A stretch of 64,000 nt of DNA from contig NZ_LMPT01000001.1 of assembly GCF_001424425.1 (NCBI RefSeq), forward strand, positions 236,137 through 300,136, read 5' to 3'. The notes under the pieces were generated by a model. That model did not search any database. It saw only the letters and a program-made list of their open reading frames with translations, and was not told where the DNA came from. The DNA is from Acidovorax sp. Leaf191 (GTDB lineage Bacteria > Pseudomonadota > Gammaproteobacteria > Burkholderiales > Burkholderiaceae_C). Positions 1 to 9,410 of the stretch are shown piece after piece. How positions within the stretch are numbered: the first letter of the stretch is position 1; every line of letters starts with the position of its first letter. Position numbers and translations under genes: made by a program.

Positions 1-1339
1 GCACCGGGTTGCCCTGCGCCACGGCGATGCTCTGGCCGTCCACGTTGCGCATCTGCTCGAGCCGGAGCGTGAGGTTGCCACTCGGGTGCACCACTTCCAG
101 CAGGTCGCCCACGGCGAAGTGGTTCTTGGTTTCGACCTGCACCCAGTCACCGCTCAGGCCCGCTGCAGCCAGGCCCTCGGCGCCCAGCACTTCGCCCACG
201 AACTGGCTGCGCTGCGTGGCCGAGTGGCCGTTGATGTAGTTCTGGTAATCGTTGCTGGGGCGGCGCTCCAGCAGGCCGCCGGTGTAGCCGCGGTTGGACA
301 GGCCTTCGAGCTCGATGAGCAGCTCGGGGTTGAACGGCCGGCCGGCCACGGCGTCGTCGATGGCGCGGCGGTAGACCTGGGCGGTGCGGGCCACGTAGTA
401 CAGGCTCTTGGTGCGGCCTTCGATCTTGAGCGAATCGACGCCGATCTGCGCCAGGCGCGCCACGTGCTCCACCGCGCGCAGGTCCTTGCTGTTCATGATG
501 TACGTGCCGTGCTCGTCCTCCATGATGGGCATCATCTGCCCGGGGCGGCCGGCTTCCTCGATGAGGTAGACCTTGTCGGCCTTGGGGTGGCGCTCGCCGT
601 TGCCGGTGGTCGATGCAAAGGCTTGCTCCGCTTTCTGCTGCGCGGCCTCGAAGTTGAAGTCGCCCTCCATCTTCTGGGCGATGGCTTCGCCCGTGGTGGG
701 GTCGATGTCGGCGTCGTGGGTGGCGTAGCTCCAGCGGCAGGCGTTGGTGCAGGTGCCCTGGTTGGGGTCGCGGTGGTTGAAGTAGCCGCTGAGCAAACAC
801 CGGCCCGAGTACGCGATGCACAGCGCGCCGTGCACGAAGACCTCCAGCTCCATGTCGGGGCATTCCTGGCGGACTTTCTCGATCTCGTCGAGGCTCAGTT
901 CGCGCGACAGGATGACGCGCTCCACGCCCATCTTCTGCCAGAACTTCACCGCCGCCCAGTTGGTGGTGTTGGCCTGCACCGAGAGGTGCACCACCTGCTC
1001 GGGCCACTTCTCCTTGACCATCATGATCAGGCCCGCGTCGGCCATGATGAGGGCGTCGGGCCGGCAGTCGATCACGGGCTCGATGTCGCGCAGGTAGGTG
1101 CGGATCTTGTCGTTGTGCGCAATGAGGTTGCTGGTGACGAAGAACTTCTTGCCGCGTGCATGGGCCTCGCTGATGCCTTGGCGGATCTGCTCGAGCTTGA
1201 ACTCGTTGTTGCGCGCGCGCAGGGAGTAGCGCGGCTGGCCGGCGTACACGGCGTCGGCGCCGAAGTCATACGCGGCGCGCATCTTGTCGAGCGAGCCGGC
1301 GGGCAGCAGGAGTTCGGGGGCTTTGAGGAGGGTGGTCAT
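1..1339 (-). CDS. trhP: U32-family tRNA hydroxylation protein TrhP (YegQ), 3' end cut by window edge
   Basis: The reading frame opens at the ATG at 1339 and runs without a stop off the left edge, giving about 446 residues, close to the roughly 450 of the family. It begins MTTLLKAPELLLPAGSLDK, and near residue 170 carries the U32 signature CIAYSGRCLLSGYFNHRDPN followed by GTCTNACRW. In other bacteria TrhP makes 5-hydroxyuridine at position 34 of tRNAs, using prephenate. The family was once annotated as collagenase-like peptidase, which is probably misleading here. The next gene on the same strand, ttcA, also modifies tRNA, so this is a small tRNA-modification neighbourhood. The last few C-terminal residues lie outside the window. 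Confidence 0.9.
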   Translation of the reverse strand, partial: MTTLLKAPELLLPAGSLDKMRAAYDFGADAVYAGQPRYSLRARNNEFKLEQIRQGISEAHARGKKFFVTSNLIAHNDKIRTYLRDIEPVIDCRPDALIMADAGLIMMVKEKWPEQVVHLSVQANTTNWAAVKFWQKMGVERVILSRELSLDEIEKVRQECPDMELEVFVHGALCIAYSGRCLLSGYFNHRDPNQGTCTNACRWSYATHDADIDPTTGEAIAQKMEGDFNFEAAQQKAEQAFASTTGNGERHPKADKVYLIEEAGRPGQMMPIMEDEHGTYIMNSKDLRAVEHVARLAQIGVDSLKIEGRTKSLYYVARTAQVYRRAIDDAVAGRPFNPELLIELEGLSNRGYTGGLLERRPSNDYQNYINGHSATQRSQFVGEVLGAEGLAAAGLSGDWVQVETKNHFAVGDLLEVVHPSGNLTLRLEQMRNVDGQSIAVAQGNPV

Positions 1340-1410
1340 GGGGTGCCTCTGGATGCGTGGTGAGGGCGGATGAGGACGGACGGGTGCGGATCTGCCAGTT
1401 CACACCCCAC

Positions 1411-1470
1411 CCGTTCGGCCTGAGCCTGTCGAAGGCTGGGCCCTGGCTTCGACAGGCTCAGCCCGAACGG
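1411..1470. repeat. REP-like inverted repeat
   Basis: Two 24-bp arms starting CCGTTCGG and ending CTGTCGAAG face each other with one mismatch around a 12-bp spacer. The same left arm occurs again at 57137. This palindrome is common between genes of many proteobacteria. It lies between ttcA and trhP and could act as a terminator or mRNA stabiliser for ttcA, but has no T-run. Confidence 0.75.
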
Positions 1471-1528
1471 TCCGGGGGGTGCAAACGCAGTCAGTAAAAC
1501 CATGGCGATGGAGTGCATCGGACAGGGG

Positions 1529-2479
1529 TCAGCGGGGCATCACCGACAGGCCCGCCAGCGTGCCCACGGCCTGCGCCGGAAACTCTGGCGCATCGAACGC
1601 CTTGTCGCCATCGGCGTCCTGCACGCCATTGGGCACCATGCCCTTGAAGTCGAAATGGCGCGGGTCCATGAAGTGCGAAGGCACCAGGTTGCGCAGGGCC
1701 ACGGCCATGTTCTCGATGCGGCCGGGGTACAGCTGCTGCCAGTCGCGCAGCATCTGGCCGATCTGCTTGCGCTGCAGGTTCTCCTGGCTGCCGCACAGCG
1801 TGCACGGGATGATGGGGAAGGCGCGGATGTCCGCCCAGCGGCTGAGGTCGTCTTCGGCCACGTAGGCCAGCGGGCGGATGATGAGGTGGTCGCCGCGGTC
1901 GCTCTGCACCTTGGGCGGCATGCCCTTGAGCTTGCCGCCGAAGAACATGTTCAAAAAGAACGTCTGCAGCATGTCGTCGCGGTGGTGGCCCAGCGCGATC
2001 TTCGTACACCCCAGCTCGTCGGCCACGCGGTACAGGATGCCCCGGCGCAGGCGGCTGCACAGGCTGCACATGGTCTTGCCTTCGGGGATGTGCTCCTTGA
2101 CGACGCTGTAGGTGTCCTGCGTTTCGATGTGAAAGGGCACGCCGACCTGCGCCAGATACTTCGGCAGCACATGGGCCGGAAAGCCGGGCTGCTTCTGGTC
2201 GAGGTTGACGGCGATCAGCTCGAACTTGTGGCCGTTGCGCTGCTGCAGCATGCGCAGCACGTCGAGCATGGCGTAGCTGTCCTTGCCGCCGGAGACGCAC
2301 ACCATGACTTTGTCGCCGTCTTCGATGAGGCCGAAGTCGCCGATGGCCTGGGCGACCTGGCGGACCAGGCGCTTTTCGAGCTTGAGCGCGGCGTGGGCGG
2401 CGGTTTTCTCGGCGGCGGCTGCGCTGTCTTCTGCGCTGGGGACCGCAGGCGTTTCAAGGAGGGTGGCGGGTTCGGACAT
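1529..2479 (-). CDS. ttcA: tRNA 2-thiocytidine biosynthesis protein TtcA
   Basis: TtcA is a PP-loop ATPase that thiolates cytidine 32 of tRNAs, using an iron-sulfur cluster. The 316-residue product has the PP-loop SGGKDSY near residue 55, the cysteine pair in [10 protein letters not shown], and a later CTLCGSQ, as expected for the cluster-bearing TtcA group. I chose the ATG at 2479 ([11 protein letters not shown]); an in-frame upstream ATG at 2518 would add 13 poorly conserved residues. The alanine-rich N-terminal 25 residues look like a variable extension. The REP-like palindrome at 1411-1470 lies downstream. Confidence 0.93.
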   Translation of the reverse strand: MSEPATLLETPAVPSAEDSAAAAEKTAAHAALKLEKRLVRQVAQAIGDFGLIEDGDKVMVCVSGGKDSYAMLDVLRMLQQRNGHKFELIAVNLDQKQPGFPAHVLPKYLAQVGVPFHIETQDTYSVVKEHIPEGKTMCSLCSRLRRGILYRVADELGCTKIALGHHRDDMLQTFFLNMFFGGKLKGMPPKVQSDRGDHLIIRPLAYVAEDDLSRWADIRAFPIIPCTLCGSQENLQRKQIGQMLRDWQQLYPGRIENMAVALRNLVPSHFMDPRHFDFKGMVPNGVQDADGDKAFDAPEFPAQAVGTLAGLSVMPR

Positions 2480-2604
2480 GGAAAAGCAGGCCGGGGTGTG
2501 GGGCAAGGGAAAAGACAAAGTTCAGCCGAAGGCGTCAGAGCCTGTGGAATGTGCCGCAGAGTCGGTCGCCCGGCAATGCGCTACCGCACGGCAGCAGTTT
2601 TCAG

Positions 2605-2669
2605 TTGCTACTGTTTTTATAGCTACTACCGTTGGATCAGCAAGCGGTAGCAGCCAATTCCATCCAAAA
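2605..2669. repeat. Dispersed palindromic repeat, copy 1 (downstream of metH-like gene)
   Basis: A degenerate copy of the family seen at eight other sites. It starts with TTGCTACT, has the ATAGCT core, a CCGTTGG/CAAGCGG stem and ends in a GGCCAATT-like tail. It begins one base after the TGA of the methyltransferase gene, so that gene's transcript would end in it. Confidence 0.75.
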
Positions 2670-2670
2670 A

Positions 2671-3735
2671 TCAGGCTTCGGCGGGGTAGAACATCTTGCG
2701 CGTGGGCACGGTCTCCACCGCCTTGGCGATGGCGCCGATGTGGTCCGGCGTGGTGCCGCAGCAGCCGCCCAGGATGTTGACCAGCCCCTCGGCCGCGAAC
2801 TCGTGCACCAGGCGGCTGGTGATCTCGGGGGTTTCGTCGAAGCCGGTGTCGCTCATGGGGTTGGGAAGGCCGGCGTTGGGGTAGCAGCTGATGAAGGTGT
2901 CCTCGGCCACGCGGTTGAGCTCCTGGATGTAGGGGCGCATCAGCGTGGCGCCCAGGGCGCAGTTCAGGCCGATGGCCAGCGGGCGCGAATGGCGCACGCT
3001 GTGCCAGAAGGCGGTCACGGTCTGGCCGCTCAGGATGCGGCCCGACGCGTCGGTGACCGTGCCGCTGATGATGAGCGGCAGCCGCTGGCCGCTGTTCTCG
3101 AAGTACTCGTCGATGGCGAACAGCGCGGCCTTGGCGTTCAGCGTGTCGAAGATCGTCTCGACCAGCAGCACGTCGGAGCCGCCCTCGACCAGCGCCTCGG
3201 TCTGCTCGTAGTACGCGGCGCGCAGCTGCTCGAAGTCGACATTGCGCGCGCCCGGGTCGTTCACGTCAGGGCTGATGCTGGCCGTCTTGGGCGTGGGGCC
3301 CAGGGCGCCGGCCACGAAACGGGGCTTGTCGGGCGTGCTGTATTTGTCGCAGGCGGCGCGGGCAAGCTGGGCCGAGCGCAGGTTCATCTCGCGCGCCAGC
3401 CCGGCCATGTGGTAGTCGTCCTGCGCGATGGTGGTGGCGCCGAAGGTGTTGGTCTCGATGAGGTCGGCGCCGGCGGCGAGGTACCGCTCGTGGATGTCGC
3501 TGATCACGTCGGGCCGGGTGAGCGAGAGCAGCTCGTTGTTGCCCTTGACGTCGTACGCAAAGTCTGTGAACCGGCTGCCCGCCCCGCCGGGGCCGCTGTA
3601 GCCCTCGCCCCGGTACTGCGCCTCGCCCAGCTTGAAGCGCTGGATCATGGTGCCCATAGCGCCGTCGAGGATGACGATGCGTTGGGCAAGGATGTCGGGC
3701 AGCTGCGCGGCGCGGGTGTAGTGAAGGGCTTGCAT
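2671..3735 (-). CDS. metH: Homocysteine S-methyltransferase domain protein (split MetH, N-terminal part)
   Basis: The 354 residues match only the first catalytic domain of cobalamin-dependent methionine synthase (normally about 1200 residues). This domain moves the methyl group from methylcobalamin to homocysteine. Visible marks are [13 protein letters not shown] at the N terminus, [20 protein letters not shown] near residue 237 and [11 protein letters not shown] near residue 330; the last two carry the three zinc-binding cysteines. The folate, B12 and activation domains are not next to it on either side. In Comamonadaceae MetH is, from memory, often split in two genes, so this is more likely a natural half than a broken gene. 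TACAAT lies 9 bases before the ATG on its strand, suggesting a very short leader. Confidence 0.88.
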   Translation of the reverse strand: MQALHYTRAAQLPDILAQRIVILDGAMGTMIQRFKLGEAQYRGEGYSGPGGAGSRFTDFAYDVKGNNELLSLTRPDVISDIHERYLAAGADLIETNTFGATTIAQDDYHMAGLAREMNLRSAQLARAACDKYSTPDKPRFVAGALGPTPKTASISPDVNDPGARNVDFEQLRAAYYEQTEALVEGGSDVLLVETIFDTLNAKAALFAIDEYFENSGQRLPLIISGTVTDASGRILSGQTVTAFWHSVRHSRPLAIGLNCALGATLMRPYIQELNRVAEDTFISCYPNAGLPNPMSDTGFDETPEITSRLVHEFAAEGLVNILGGCCGTTPDHIGAIAKAVETVPTRKMFYPAEA

Positions 3736-4083
3736 AGCCCCGTATTGTAGGAAGCCGGGCGCGCAGGGCCGTGTGCAGGGCTGCTGCAGTGCCCGGGGTG
3801 CGGAAACGGGTAGAAAAACCTTCCAGGACGCACCCGGCGCTTTTTAGAACCATCAATAATATTGATCGACTTTTAAATTCCAATGGGATATAATTTGCCT
3901 TGCTGCAGTCACGGCTTCCGAGCCGCGCCGCCGCAGCAACGCCTGCTCAGAGACCGCTAGCAACACGTCTTTGCCACTGCAGGTGCGTTGTGCGACATGT
4001 GTCGCCCCAGTGGGCCTGCTAGAGCTGCAGCCCGCCGAGCCCCTTGATGCTCACGCAGGCCAATGTTCCGCCTGCGATATTGA
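3736..4083. other. Intergenic region, divergent metH and RRM-locus promoters
   Basis: I see no gene in these 348 bases. The middle (about 3840-3900) is AT-rich, unlike the surroundings, and holds the plus-strand promoter listed separately. About 190 bases separate that promoter from the first plausible ORF, so the transcript would have a long leader. Confidence 0.6.
3866..3894 (+). promoter_or_regulatory. Predicted sigma-70 promoter for the small ORF and RRM gene
   Basis: A perfect TATAAT at 3889-3894 is preceded, with a 17-base spacer, by TCGACT at 3866-3871 (4 of 6 matches to the -35 consensus), inside an AT-rich island. It points toward the 79-residue ORF and the RNA-binding protein. Confidence 0.55.
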
Positions 4084-4323
4084 ATGAACCAGATTTCACA
4101 GACCGCCATTTCCATGGGCAAGTACGTCGTTTCGCCCGCGACACACCCGACCGACTGCGGCCGCTTCCGCGCCTCCTTCTCGGTCCATCGTTCAGAGAGC
4201 AAGGGCAGCTACTGCCGCGTGTTCCGTTTTGACAAGGTCTTTGCATCGCGCGAAGCCGCCCGGCTGTTCGCAGTCACCCAGGGCTGGCTGCAGGCGTGCA
4301 TGCCGCACCCTCCGATGTGCTGA
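4084..4323 (+). CDS. Small conserved-type protein of unknown function upstream of RRM gene
   Basis: A 79-residue ORF; an internal ATG at 4114 (MGKYVVSPATHPTDCG) may be the true start, as neither has a good ribosome site. The product is basic and aromatic-rich (GRFRASFSVHRSESKG, CRVFRFDKVFASREAARLF), with the look of a small single-domain beta-alpha fold, and no signal peptide or membrane segment. From memory, short proteins with the G-R-F...R-V-x-R-F...F-x-S-R-E-x-A pattern lie near cold-shock-type genes in Burkholderiales. That and its position between the promoter and the RRM gene suggest co-expression with an RNA-binding protein. Function unknown. Confidence 0.5.
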   Translation: MNQISQTAISMGKYVVSPATHPTDCGRFRASFSVHRSESKGSYCRVFRFDKVFASREAARLFAVTQGWLQACMPHPPMC

Positions 4324-4441
4324 TGGTCTGCACGCTGCAGATTCCATCCGCCTTCCCCGTGGTTGCGGGCTCCTCCCGGTCCGCACACCCACCCCAACGG
4401 TACGCCCTTCGCTGCGCGCCATCCTTTAGAAAGACTCTCCC

Positions 4442-4792
4442 ATGAGCACCAAGATCTATGTGGGCAACCTGCCCTACTCCGTGACCGATTCCAGCCTGGA
4501 AAGCAACTTCGCCGAGTTCGGCGGCGTGTCTTCCGCCAAGGTCATGATGGACCGCGAAACCGGCCGCTCCAAGGGCTTCGGCTTTGTCGAAATGGCCAAC
4601 GCCGAAGTCGCCCAGGCCGCCATCACCGCGCTGCACGGCATGTCGGTCGACGGCCGCTCCATCGTCGTGAACCTGGCCCGCCCACGCGAAGACAACCGCA
4701 GCTCGGGTGGCTACAGCGACGCAGGCTACAACGCCGGCAAGCGCTCGGACGTGGGCTACGGCAACGGCGGCTTCGGCGGCGGCCGCTACTGA
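4442..4792 (+). CDS. RNA-binding protein with a single RRM domain and Gly-rich tail
   Basis: The 116-residue product has one RNA recognition motif, with RNP2 (IYVGNLPY) at residues 5-12 and RNP1 (KGFGFVEM) near residue 44, followed by a short tail rich in Gly, Tyr and Asn. This is the build of the bacterial RNA-binding proteins that in cyanobacteria and some proteobacteria respond to cold or stress. It binds RNA in the cytoplasm; its targets cannot be seen. A strong intrinsic terminator follows within 25 bases. The long leader upstream could fold and give temperature or translational control, which is inference. Confidence 0.9.
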   Translation: MSTKIYVGNLPYSVTDSSLESNFAEFGGVSSAKVMMDRETGRSKGFGFVEMANAEVAQAAITALHGMSVDGRSIVVNLARPREDNRSSGGYSDAGYNAGKRSDVGYGNGGFGGGRY

Positions 4793-4813
4793 ACCGGGTC
4801 TTCCCGTGTCCTG

Positions 4814-4843
4814 AAAACCGGCTCTGTGGAGCCGGTTTTTTTT
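4814..4843 (+). terminator. Intrinsic terminator after RRM gene
   Basis: An 11-bp perfect stem (AAAACCGGCTC) with a TGTG loop runs into eight T residues. Confidence 0.9.
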
Positions 4844-4994
4844 CGCCCCGGCCACGGCGCCCCGCCAGCCGCTGTGCCGCGGCCGGGGCCCTTGCGGGGC
4901 TTGGCCGCGGCGGTCCTGATGCCGGCTGTGGGGACGTACGCGGTGCCCGGCGCACAATAGCCCCTTCGCCTGCGGGCGCGCCTGCCGCGAAATA

Positions 4995-5056
4995 TTGATC
5001 CAATTGGCCTCTACCGCTTGCCAGGCAAGCGCTGGCAGCTATCAAATTCAGAGTAT
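4995..5056. repeat. Dispersed palindromic repeat, copy 2 (upstream of recQ)
   Basis: Contains TTGATCCAATTGGCC, a CCGCTTG...CAAGCGCT stem and GCAGCTATCAAATTCAG. It ends directly at the likely recQ start codon, so the recQ leader is made of this repeat. Confidence 0.8.
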
Positions 5057-5059
5057 CCG

Positions 5060-6952
5060 TTGTCGTCCTCCCGCCTGTCCTCCGCCCCCTCCGCATCCCC
5101 CGCCCACACCGTCCTGCAGGACGTCTTCGGCTACGAGCAGTTCCGCGGCCCGCAGCAGGCCATCGTCGAGCATGTGATCGGCGGGGGCGACGCGCTGGTG
5201 CTGATGCCCACCGGGGGCGGCAAGAGCCTGTGCTACCAGGTGCCGGCCATCGTGCGCCAGCAGCAGGGGCGCGGGGTGACCATCGTGATCTCGCCACTGA
5301 TCGCGCTGATGCACGACCAGGTGGGCGCGCTGCACGAGGCGGGCGTGGAGGCGGCGTTCCTCAACTCCACGCTGAGCTACGACGAAGCGCAGGACGTGGA
5401 GTTTCGCCTGCAGACGGGCGCCATCACGCTGCTGTATGCCGCGCCCGAACGGCTGAACACGCCGCGCTTCCTCGGTCTGCTGGACGACCTGTACCAGCAG
5501 GGCGTGCTGAGCCTGTTTGCCATCGACGAGGCGCACTGCGTGAGCCAGTGGGGCCACGACTTCCGCCCCGAGTACCGGGCGCTCACGGTGCTGCACGAGC
5601 GCTATGCGGGCGTGCCGCGCATCGCGCTCACGGCCACGGCCGACGACCTCACGCGCGCCGACATCATCGAGCGGCTGCAGCTGGAAGACGCGCGGCTGTT
5701 CATCAGCAGCTTCGACCGGCCCAACATCCGCTACCGCATCGAGGAAAAAAAGGACGTCACCACGCAGCTGCTGCGCTTCATCGAGCGCGAGCATGCGGGC
5801 GAGGCCGGCGTGGTGTACTGCCAGTCCAGAAAGCGCGTGGAAGAGCTGGCGACCACGCTGAGCGACGCGGGCGTCAATGCCCTGCCCTACCACGCGGGCC
5901 TCGATACCAAGGTGCGCCAGAAGAACCAGGACCGCTTCTTGCGCGAAGAGGGCATCGTGATGGTCGCCACCATCGCTTTCGGCATGGGCATCGACAAGCC
6001 CGACGTGCGCTTCGTGGCGCACGTGGACATGCCCAAGAACATCGAGGGCTACTACCAGGAGACCGGCCGCGCGGGCCGCGACGGCCTGAATGCCGACGCC
6101 TGGATGGCCTATGGCCTGAACGACGTGGTCAACCAGCGCCGCATGATCGACGAAAGCCCGGCGGGCGAGGAGTTCAAGCAGGCGCTGCGCGGCAAGCTCG
6201 ACGCGCTGCTGGCGCTGGCCGAGGCCACCGACTGCCGCCGCGTGCGGCTGCTGGCCTACTTCGGCGAACAGTCCACGCCCTGCGGCAACTGCGACAACTG
6301 CATCAGCCCGCCCGCGGTGTGGGATGCCACCGATGCCGCGCGCAAGCTGCTGTCCACCATCTACCGCGTGAACCAGGCCAGCGGCATCAGCTTTGGCACG
6401 GGGCACATCATGGACATCCTGCGCGGCAAGAAGACCGAGAAGGTCGCGCAGTTCGGGCACGAGAAGATCTCCACCTTCGGCATCGGCGCGGACCTGACCG
6501 AGCCCCAGCTGCGCGGCGTACTGCGCCAGCTGATCGCTACCGGCGCGCTGGGCCTGCAGAAGGTCATGCTGGACAGCGGCCACAGCTTCGACACCCTGTG
6601 CCTCACCGAAGGCTCGCGCGCCGTGCTCAAGGGCGAGGTGCCGGTGCAGCTGCGCGAATCGGTGTCGTCCGCACCGGCCAAGCGCGCCCGCAAGGGCAGC
6701 GCCCCTCCGGCCGCCGCCGCCAACCTGGGCCCGGACGCCCAGGTGCGCTTCATCAACCTCAAGTCCTGGCGCGCCGAAGTCGCGCGAGAGCACAACCTGC
6801 CCGCGTACGTGATCTTTCACGACGCCACGCTGGCGGCAATTGCCGAGCGCAACCCGACCACGCTGGACGACCTGCAGGGCATCAGCGGCATGGGTGCGAA
6901 GAAGCTCGATGCCTACGGGGCCGAGGTGCTCAGGGTGTGCACGAACGCCTGA
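5060..6952 (+). CDS. recQ: ATP-dependent DNA helicase RecQ
   Basis: RecQ is a 3'-to-5' superfamily 2 helicase that works in RecF-pathway recombination and replication-fork repair. The product has Walker A in [12 protein letters not shown], the DEAH box [18 protein letters not shown], the helicase C motif ETGRAGRDG, the zinc-binding cysteines of CGNCDNC, a winged-helix RQC region, and a C-terminal HRDC domain (about the last 75 residues). I place the start at TTG 5060 (630 residues). An upstream in-frame TTG at 5018 would force translation through the dispersed repeat, giving a non-conserved N terminus. No clear operon partner. Confidence 0.93.
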   Translation: MSSSRLSSAPSASPAHTVLQDVFGYEQFRGPQQAIVEHVIGGGDALVLMPTGGGKSLCYQVPAIVRQQQGRGVTIVISPLIALMHDQVGALHEAGVEAAFLNSTLSYDEAQDVEFRLQTGAITLLYAAPERLNTPRFLGLLDDLYQQGVLSLFAIDEAHCVSQWGHDFRPEYRALTVLHERYAGVPRIALTATADDLTRADIIERLQLEDARLFISSFDRPNIRYRIEEKKDVTTQLLRFIEREHAGEAGVVYCQSRKRVEELATTLSDAGVNALPYHAGLDTKVRQKNQDRFLREEGIVMVATIAFGMGIDKPDVRFVAHVDMPKNIEGYYQETGRAGRDGLNADAWMAYGLNDVVNQRRMIDESPAGEEFKQALRGKLDALLALAEATDCRRVRLLAYFGEQSTPCGNCDNCISPPAVWDATDAARKLLSTIYRVNQASGISFGTGHIMDILRGKKTEKVAQFGHEKISTFGIGADLTEPQLRGVLRQLIATGALGLQKVMLDSGHSFDTLCLTEGSRAVLKGEVPVQLRESVSSAPAKRARKGSAPPAAAANLGPDAQVRFINLKSWRAEVAREHNLPAYVIFHDATLAAIAERNPTTLDDLQGISGMGAKKLDAYGAEVLRVCTNA

Positions 6953-7093
6953 TCGCCGGGGGTTGAAGCCCTGATGCCGCGTTGGGTTTCATCGCCCGGT
7001 GCCGGACATTCGGCAGTGTCTCCTGCCGTTGCAGGCAGAGACCGTCTTGCGGATCGGCTATAACCTTCCTCGCCTCGAAGGGAGGTTCAACCA

Positions 7094-7954
7094 ATGAGAA
7101 AGACGCGGATGTTCAAGAAAATTCTGGGGGTCGTCGCACTGTTGGGTGCAGGTCTGGCGCAGGCGTTCTCCCCCCAAGCGGGTACCTGGATCGTGACGTC
7201 GGAGATGGACGGCAAGCCCGGCCGGGGCTTCGGCATCGACGTGCAGAACACCACGCTGGTGATGCAGATGTATGCGTACGAGAACAGCGGCCAGTCGACC
7301 TTCTACCTCGCCGTGGGCGACATGGTGGACAACAAGGTGACGGCACCGCTGAACAAGTACACCGGCGGCCGCTTCTTCGGCAGTGGTGCCCGCTCGGGCA
7401 CGGCGGCAGGAAGCCCGGGCAATGTGACCGTGCGATTCACCACGGGCACGACTGGGTTCATCACCTTTCCGAACGAGCCCGAAGTGGCGATTGCACGCTT
7501 CAACTTCGGTTACGGCGCCGTGGCGGAGAGCCTGCGCGGCTTCTGGACGCTGAACTCCATCGGCAGCGAAGGCCTGCAGTCGGACCTGGTGGAATTCAAC
7601 ACCAACCTGGGCGCGACCAGCAACGGCAACGGCCTGATGGCCAACACCGCCCAGAGTTTCGGTTGCGAGCATCAGGTGCGTGGCGCCCTGAGCGGCAATG
7701 TGCTGTGCGTCAAGATCAATTCCAGCAACCAGGTCGTGCGCACCTATGTCTTCATCTACAGCGTGAACGAAGGCGAAGGCTACTCGGTGGCGTCTGCCAA
7801 CAGCGCCCAGCAGACGCTGTACATCCGCCGCCTGACCACGCCCAAGGGTGTGGGCACCGGCCTGCTGTACAAGAATGCGGAAGTGGGCTCGGGCAATGCA
7901 TCCGCCTTGCAGCAGCACATCGAACACATCTCCCAGTTCGGCGTGCCCCAGTAA
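7094..7954 (+). CDS. Secreted protein of unknown function
   Basis: A 286-residue product with a clear Sec signal peptide (KILGVVALLGAGLAQAFS, cleavage near AQA). The start at 7094 has a good ribosome site (GGGAGG, 8 bases upstream). The mature part is rich in Gly, Asn, Thr and Ser, predicted mostly beta, with two cysteines about 15 residues apart (SFGCEH, VLCVKI) that could form a disulfide. It starts with FSPQAGTWIVTSEMDGKPGRGFGIDVQ, and the stretch GQSTFYLAVG suggests an MliC- or lipocalin-like barrel, but I do not recognise the family. It probably acts in the periplasm or outside the cell. TATAAC at 7059-7064 may be its -10 box, without an evident -35. Confidence 0.75.
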   Translation: MRKTRMFKKILGVVALLGAGLAQAFSPQAGTWIVTSEMDGKPGRGFGIDVQNTTLVMQMYAYENSGQSTFYLAVGDMVDNKVTAPLNKYTGGRFFGSGARSGTAAGSPGNVTVRFTTGTTGFITFPNEPEVAIARFNFGYGAVAESLRGFWTLNSIGSEGLQSDLVEFNTNLGATSNGNGLMANTAQSFGCEHQVRGALSGNVLCVKINSSNQVVRTYVFIYSVNEGEGYSVASANSAQQTLYIRRLTTPKGVGTGLLYKNAEVGSGNASALQQHIEHISQFGVPQ

Positions 7955-8134
7955 ACACGCAGCGTCTTTGGTGTGGCGGGTGCCTCTCAGGCAACCCGCA
8001 CCCGGGGCCGAGCCCTGCGCGGTGGGGCACGGCCCCACACCACGCCGGCGCAGCCCGGTGCTGCACCGTTGCCGATGCATCGGCGCCTGGCATGCCCCCG
8101 GGCGCCTCTATCGCCACACCCACTGCCAGACACC

Positions 8135-9358
8135 GTGCTCAATTTCTTCAAGAATCTCTTTCACCGCCCCCTCAGCGCAGACAAGTTCGCCGACATCGCG
8201 CTGGAGGCACTGCGGCGCACCTGGCCAGAACACACCTTCACGCTGGACCGGGAAAGATTCCAGATCCGGCAGTCCGACGGGCTGTTGATCAATCTGCACA
8301 ACATCTTCACGGACTACCGCCGTGCCGACCCGGCGATGCGACAGCAGCAGCTGGACCGCTTCGTCCGGGGCATGGTGTCTGCAGGCAGCTCGGAGGATGT
8401 CTACGAAGAGGTCAAGGACCGGCTGCTGCCCGTGCTGAGAAACCTGTCGGGTGTGGATCTGATGCGCATCGATGCAGGCGATGAAAAAGCACTGTCGGAC
8501 ATCATGTGCTTTCGCCCCTTGTCGAACGACCTGGGCATTGCCTTGGCCATCGACAGCGAGCTGAACATCAAGCAGATCGGCGACGATGCGTTGAAGCGCT
8601 GGAACAAGACATTCGACGAAGTGCTGCTGGTGGCCGTCGACAACCTTCGCCACCAGGCGGCTCCCGCGTTCCATGAGATCAGCCGCGGGCTGTTCGGGTC
8701 GCACTACGGCGACTACTACGACGCCGCACGCATCCTGGTGCACGAGCTGGTCTGGCAGTTGCCCGTCGGCGCGCAGCCGGTGGCGATGGTGCCCAACCGC
8801 AGTTGCCTGCTGGTCTGCGGCGCAGACAACGAAGCCGCCTTGATCGAGATGGTCGGCCAGGCCCGCCGCATCCTCTTCGAGGAATCGCGGCCCTTGTCCG
8901 CCGACATGTTCACCCTGACCGACAAGACCTGGGCCCCGTGGACGCCACCCGGCGAGGCGGGGCAGGCGCTGAAGCGTTTGCAGCGCGAGCTTCTGGCCAG
9001 CGGCTACGCCGAGCAGAAGCAGGCGATGGACATCGCGCAAGAGCAGGCGGGCACGGATGTGTTCGTTGCCACGCACACGCTGGTGGAAAGGTCTGCAGAC
9101 GGGCAGCTCATCAGCTACGCCGTCCTGCCTCGGGACGTCCATACCTGGCTGCCCACTGCGGATCTGGTCCTGCTGAGTGAAGGGGAAGGTGCAGATCCGC
9201 TGATCGTCACCATGGCGGACTTTCTGGAGATTGCAGGCTCCGGTGCCCAGCGGTTGCCGTATGTGCTGCCGCGGTATGAGGTGGTGAAGTTCCCGGATGC
9301 GGGGTGCATGGAGAGGCTGCGGGCCAGGGCCACCAGCATGGACGCGGTCAACGCGTGA
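8135..9358 (+). CDS. DUF1444 (YtpQ-like) family protein
   Basis: The likely start is the GTG at 8135 (MLNFFKNLFHRPLSADKFAD), giving 407 residues; the frame stays open further upstream, but that part is Pro/Arg-rich and unlike a protein start. The first half (RTWPEHTFTLDRERFQIRQ, LINLHNIFTDYRRAD) and the central block LSNDLGIALAIDSELNIKQI resemble DUF1444 proteins, whose function is not known. No signal peptide or membrane segment, so it is probably cytoplasmic. The cluster ends about 50 bases before the threonine ammonia-lyase start, without an obvious functional link. The family call is from memory of the pattern. Confidence 0.7.
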   Translation: MLNFFKNLFHRPLSADKFADIALEALRRTWPEHTFTLDRERFQIRQSDGLLINLHNIFTDYRRADPAMRQQQLDRFVRGMVSAGSSEDVYEEVKDRLLPVLRNLSGVDLMRIDAGDEKALSDIMCFRPLSNDLGIALAIDSELNIKQIGDDALKRWNKTFDEVLLVAVDNLRHQAAPAFHEISRGLFGSHYGDYYDAARILVHELVWQLPVGAQPVAMVPNRSCLLVCGADNEAALIEMVGQARRILFEESRPLSADMFTLTDKTWAPWTPPGEAGQALKRLQRELLASGYAEQKQAMDIAQEQAGTDVFVATHTLVERSADGQLISYAVLPRDVHTWLPTADLVLLSEGEGADPLIVTMADFLEIAGSGAQRLPYVLPRYEVVKFPDAGCMERLRARATSMDAVNA

Positions 9359-9410
9359 TGGCGTACCCGCCCTGCGGCCACCGCGCCCCGGGCTGCGCCA
9401 CAATGGCGCC

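Noticed and set aside
86-1363. Long plus-strand reading frame opposite trhP
   Set aside because: It is the mirror frame of a well-conserved U32 gene and has the Val/Leu/Ala/His-rich look of antisense GC-rich frames.
3736-3850. SAH or cobalamin riboswitch in front of the metH domain gene
   Set aside because: I looked for the conserved cores of both on the minus strand and found neither; a TACAAT box lies too close to the ATG for such a leader.
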